Of a DNA stretch of 64,000 bases, positions 61,507-64,000 are shown piece after piece. Origin of the DNA: Actibacterium atlanticum (lineage in GTDB: Bacteria > Pseudomonadota > Alphaproteobacteria > Rhodobacterales > Rhodobacteraceae); assembly GCF_000671395.1 (NCBI RefSeq), contig NZ_AQQY01000010.1:1-64000 (forward strand), in the 5' to 3' direction. The translations under genes were made by a program, and so were the position numbers. A model generated the notes under the pieces. The model saw only the letters and a list, made by a program, of their open reading frames with translations, ran no database searches and was not told where the DNA came from. Each line of letters starts with the position of its first letter. The first letter of the stretch is position 1.

Positions 61507-62352
61507 TTATTTGCGGCGCGGATCGGCGGGATACACGCCCAGGATGTCCATCTGACTGGTGAAATAGGCCAGTTCTTCCAAGGCCAACTGCACGTTTTTG
61601 TCATCCGGGTGGCCTTCGATATCGGCATAGAATTGCGTTGCCGAGAAAGACCCGTCCACCATATAGCTTTCCAGCTTGGTCATGTTGACGCCGTTGGTCG
61701 CGAAACCACCCATCGCTTTATACAGCGCTGCCGGGATGTTGCGCACGCGGAACACAAAGCTGGTCATCATGCCAGAAGGGCCACGCCGCGACAGGTCAGG
61801 TGCGCGCGCCATAACCAAAAAGCGGGTGGTGTTGCGGTCATGGTCCTCAATGTGGCGGGCCAGAACCTCAAGGCCGTAGATCTCGCCCGCCAGTTCCGAG
61901 GCCAGCGCCGCCTGCGTAGGATCGCCCAGTTCTGCCACATGCATTGCCGAGCCCGCGGTATCAGCCCCGGTCAGCGGATCGATTCCATGCTGGCGCAAAA
62001 AGGCGCGACACTGGCCCAGCAAAACTGTGTGGCTTTGTGCGGTTTTGACCTTGTCCAACTGCGACCCTTTGACACCCAAAAGGTTAATGTGCACCCGCAC
62101 GAAGGCCTCGTTGATAATGTGCAGCCCGGATTCAGGCAAAAGGCGATGAATATCGGCGACCCGGCCATAGGTCGAGTTCTCGACCGGCAGCATTGCCAGA
62201 TCGGCACGCCCTTCGCGGACAGATTCGATAACGCCCTCAAAGGTTTTGCAGGGAAGGGCCTCTAATTCAGGGTAAGCCTCGTGGCAGGCCTGATGCGAGT
62301 AGGCTCCAGGCTCTCCTTGGAAGGCAATCCGCCCAGTCTTGATGCTGTTCAT
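61507..62352 (-). CDS. pheA: Prephenate dehydratase
   Basis: 281 aa from ATG 62352. N-terminal RIAFQGEPGAYSHQA, the catalytic TRF motif (NTTRFLVMAR), and a C-terminal ACT domain with MTKLESYMVDG, the Phe-binding ESxxx site. Produces phenylpyruvate in phenylalanine synthesis, and is feedback-inhibited by Phe through the ACT domain. Divergent from the cytochrome c gene, an arrangement known from other Rhodobacterales. Confidence 0.95.
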   Translation of the reverse strand: MNSIKTGRIAFQGEPGAYSHQACHEAYPELEALPCKTFEGVIESVREGRADLAMLPVENSTYGRVADIHRLLPESGLHIINEAFVRVHINLLGVKGSQLDKVKTAQSHTVLLGQCRAFLRQHGIDPLTGADTAGSAMHVAELGDPTQAALASELAGEIYGLEVLARHIEDHDRNTTRFLVMARAPDLSRRGPSGMMTSFVFRVRNIPAALYKAMGGFATNGVNMTKLESYMVDGSFSATQFYADIEGHPDDKNVQLALEELAYFTSQMDILGVYPADPRRK

Positions 62353-62457
62353 CGCACTTTCTTCGCTTTCTTCCGGGTGTTCGCGGTAACTACACCTTGC
62401 ATCACCCAAGGGGAAGCGCGTAGATGTGCCGCAAAGCAGAGACTACGGGAGAGCGTC

Positions 62458-62985
62458 ATGTTTGACACAATGACGATTACTAAGGTTATCGGCGCCGTTT
62501 GCGGCTCGCTTCTGATTTTCCTGTTGGGAAGTTGGGCGGCAGAATCGCTGTATCACACGGGCGGCGGTCATGGTCATGGTGATGATCACCAGCAAGCCTA
62601 TGTCATCGACACGGGCGCCGATGAGGCTGAAGAAGCCGCGGAAGAAGAAGTGCAAGTTCCCTTCGCTGAGTATCTGGCCGCAGCTGATGCTGCCAGCGGC
62701 GAGAAAGTTTTCAAGAAATGTAAAGCCTGCCACAAAGTGGATGGCAACAACGGCACAGGCCCTTACCTGAATGGGGTTGTTGGCCGCGCTGCAGGTTCGG
62801 CTGATGGCTTTGGTTACTCGGGCGCACTGGTTGCGGTTGTCGACAACTGGACCCCGGAGCACCTGAACGGTTTCCTCGAGAACCCCAAAGGTTACGCACC
62901 GGGCAACAAGATGTCGTTCAAAGGTCTGAACAAGGTTGAAGACCGCGCCAATCTGGTAGCTTACCTTCAGTCTCTGGGCGGCTAA
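62458..62985 (+). CDS. cycM: Membrane-anchored cytochrome c (CycM/cy type)
   Basis: 175 aa from ATG 62458. N-terminal uncleaved membrane helix at residues 7-27, an Ala/Glu-rich linker (about 51-68), and a class I cytochrome c domain with CKACH at 88-92 and axial Met152 (GNKMSF). CycM carries electrons between the bc1 complex and terminal oxidases in the membrane. A terminator follows. Confidence 0.93.
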   Translation: MFDTMTITKVIGAVCGSLLIFLLGSWAAESLYHTGGGHGHGDDHQQAYVIDTGADEAEEAAEEEVQVPFAEYLAAADAASGEKVFKKCKACHKVDGNNGTGPYLNGVVGRAAGSADGFGYSGALVAVVDNWTPEHLNGFLENPKGYAPGNKMSFKGLNKVEDRANLVAYLQSLGG

Positions 62986-63010
62986 GCCTCCCGCGACTAT
63001 CGAAATGTCT

Positions 63011-63036
63011 AAGGCCGTCCCATCCGGGGCGGCCTT
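63011..63036 (+). terminator. Terminator after cycM
   Basis: Stem AAGGCCG (63011-63017) with CGGCCTT (63030-63036), then TTTC; 25 bases after the stop. Confidence 0.8.
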
Positions 63037-63149
63037 TTTCTTGTGCGATCACGTCTGTTCACGCAATCTCAACTTGAACACTGGCGCAGCCCCGCCTTTA
63101 CTTGACCCTGACGCATTCGGGACCACGTCTCGATAAACAGGAGGATTTC

Positions 63150-64000
63150 ATGCACGATCACCGTAGGGCGAAGGCCGTCGCCATTTCCAAGGCACAATCC
63201 ACGCCAAACTGGGCGGGCTGGGCGTTGGGTGCCGGGCTTATTGCTTTGCTGGCAGCGGCGCCGATGGCGCGGGCCGAAGAGGTGATCAAAGCCCATGGGA
63301 TATCGACCTTCGCTGAACTTAAGTACCCCGCTGATTTTCCGCATCTGGATTACGTAAACCCCGATGCCCCTAAGGGGGGCGAGATTTCGATCTGGGCGTT
63401 TGGCTCGTATGACAACATGCACGCCTATACGATCAAAGGCAGTGCGGAACGCCTGTCGTCCGTGTTTTTCGAGTCCCTTTTGGCTGGAACGGCTGATGAG
63501 ATCGGCTCGGGCTACTGTCTGCTGTGTGAAACGCTGGAATACCCTAAGGACCGGAGCTGGGTGATCTTTAACCTGCGCCCCGAGGCCAAATTCTCTGATG
63601 GCAGCCCGCTGACCGCCGAAGACGTCGTGTTTTCATATGAAACTTTTCGCGACAAAGGCCTGCCCAGCTATCGCGCGCAGCTGACGCAAAAGGTTGAAAC
63701 CGCCGAGGCTCTGGGCCCGCATCAGGTGAAGTTCACCTTTAAGACGGATGCCCCCAAACGCGATCTGCCGCAAGACGTAGGCAGCATACCGATTTTCTCC
63801 AAGGCGCATTACATTGCCAATGACCGCGACTTTGAAGAGACCTCTCTGGAGCCTTTGCTTGGCTCGGGCCCTTACGTTGTTAAAGAGCTGGATGTGGGGA
63901 AGACCTCTGTCTACGGCTACAACGAAGATTACTGGGGTGCCGACCTGCCGATCAACATCGGTCGCAACAACTTTGCGACCCTGCGGCTCGAATACTACGC
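63150..64000 (+). CDS. Peptide-binding (family 5) extracellular solute-binding protein, YejA-like (partial)
   Basis: The frame from ATG 63150 stays open to the window end (about 283 codons). A long N-terminus and signal sequence (ALLAAAPMARA, cleavage near residue 42) lead to a mature part beginning EEVIKAHGISTFAELKYPADFPHLDYVNPDAPKGG, typical of YejA/OppA-type binding proteins. FNLRPEAKFSDGSPLTAEDVVFSYE is a hallmark of family 5. GGAGG precedes the ATG. Partner permease genes would lie beyond the window. The C-terminus is cut. Confidence 0.9.
   Translation, partial: MHDHRRAKAVAISKAQSTPNWAGWALGAGLIALLAAAPMARAEEVIKAHGISTFAELKYPADFPHLDYVNPDAPKGGEISIWAFGSYDNMHAYTIKGSAERLSSVFFESLLAGTADEIGSGYCLLCETLEYPKDRSWVIFNLRPEAKFSDGSPLTAEDVVFSYETFRDKGLPSYRAQLTQKVETAEALGPHQVKFTFKTDAPKRDLPQDVGSIPIFSKAHYIANDRDFEETSLEPLLGSGPYVVKELDVGKTSVYGYNEDYWGADLPINIGRNNFATLRLEYY

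Overview
The window is a stretch of core chromosome from an alphaproteobacterium, most likely a Rhodobacteraceae member of the Roseobacter group (Ruegeria/Phaeobacter-like). The inference rests on gene content and order: TIGR02302 (DUF4175) protein, TrcR/DUF1013, COQ9, L-malyl-CoA lyase, PHB genes phaA-phaB, membrane-bound cytochrome c of the CycM type beside pheA, a MJ0042 zinc-ribbon gene opposite ftsEX, and a small SRP RNA next to dnaX. Base composition is GC-rich, with a few AT-richer genes. No rRNA, tRNA, prophage, CRISPR array, transposase or plasmid function was found. Genus is not determinable from the sequence alone.

Layout. 1-5160: end of an ETF-ubiquinone oxidoreductase, a TPR protein, a barstar-like protein, ThpR-type RNA phosphodiesterase and a polyprenyl diphosphate synthase, then DUF2007, a TrmN6-like methyltransferase and a DUF465 protein. 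5151-10343: EamA exporter with a LysR regulator, a small conserved-looking ORF, phaB, phaA, and an EAL phosphodiesterase. 10467-18551: 3-methyladenine glycosylase, argC, a TlpA-like thioredoxin, argH, a tiny lipoprotein, DUF2834, lysA and the large TIGR02302 membrane protein. 18552-24067: zinc-ribbon protein, ftsE-ftsX-plsC, accA and mcl1. 24340-27228: a D-glutamate/D-amino-acid operon (dgcN, dgcA, D-amino acid aminotransferase). 27349-30626: an envelope-type set (OmpA/BON-like, coiled-coil plus helix-hairpin-helix, acidic RTX-like protein). 30770-38975: DUF1244, CHMI-like isomerase, N-formylglutamate amidohydrolase, pyruvate kinase, rpmI-rplT, and pheS-pheT with an unrelated membrane gene inserted between them. 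39025-47784: ytoQ, GST, mscL, ald with a divergent Lrp regulator, ppk2, a SUKH-domain protein, rpsU, COQ9, quinone reductase, RNase T2 and TrcR. 47847-54281: an unknown protein, Rrf2 regulator with AhpD-like protein, recR-ybaB-dnaX, an ankyrin protein and SRP RNA. 54336-64000: an NMT1-type ABC importer, HAD phosphatase, CpdB-like nucleotidase, nudC, SRPBCC, pheA, CycM-type cytochrome c and the start of a peptide-binding protein.

How genes work together. phaA and phaB make 3-hydroxybutyryl-CoA for PHB; accA and plsC serve fatty acid and phospholipid synthesis; argC/argH, lysA and pheA are amino acid biosynthesis; pheST, rpmI, rplT and rpsU are translation; recR-ybaB-dnaX is a replication/repair operon. 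The D-amino-acid operon looks catabolic. RNase T2 and CpdB could together salvage nucleotides from periplasmic RNA.

Most of the window is ordinary housekeeping sequence. The features most worth follow-up are the foreign-looking membrane gene seamlessly inserted between pheS and pheT, a 133-bp element bounded by perfect 17-bp inverted repeats, the dgcN-dgcA-aminotransferase operon, a possible alphaproteobacterial LptM-like lipoprotein before lysA, orphan barstar and SUKH proteins, and an SRP RNA promoter whose -35 box lies in the loop of its neighbour's terminator. I did not see a clearly new multi-gene system.
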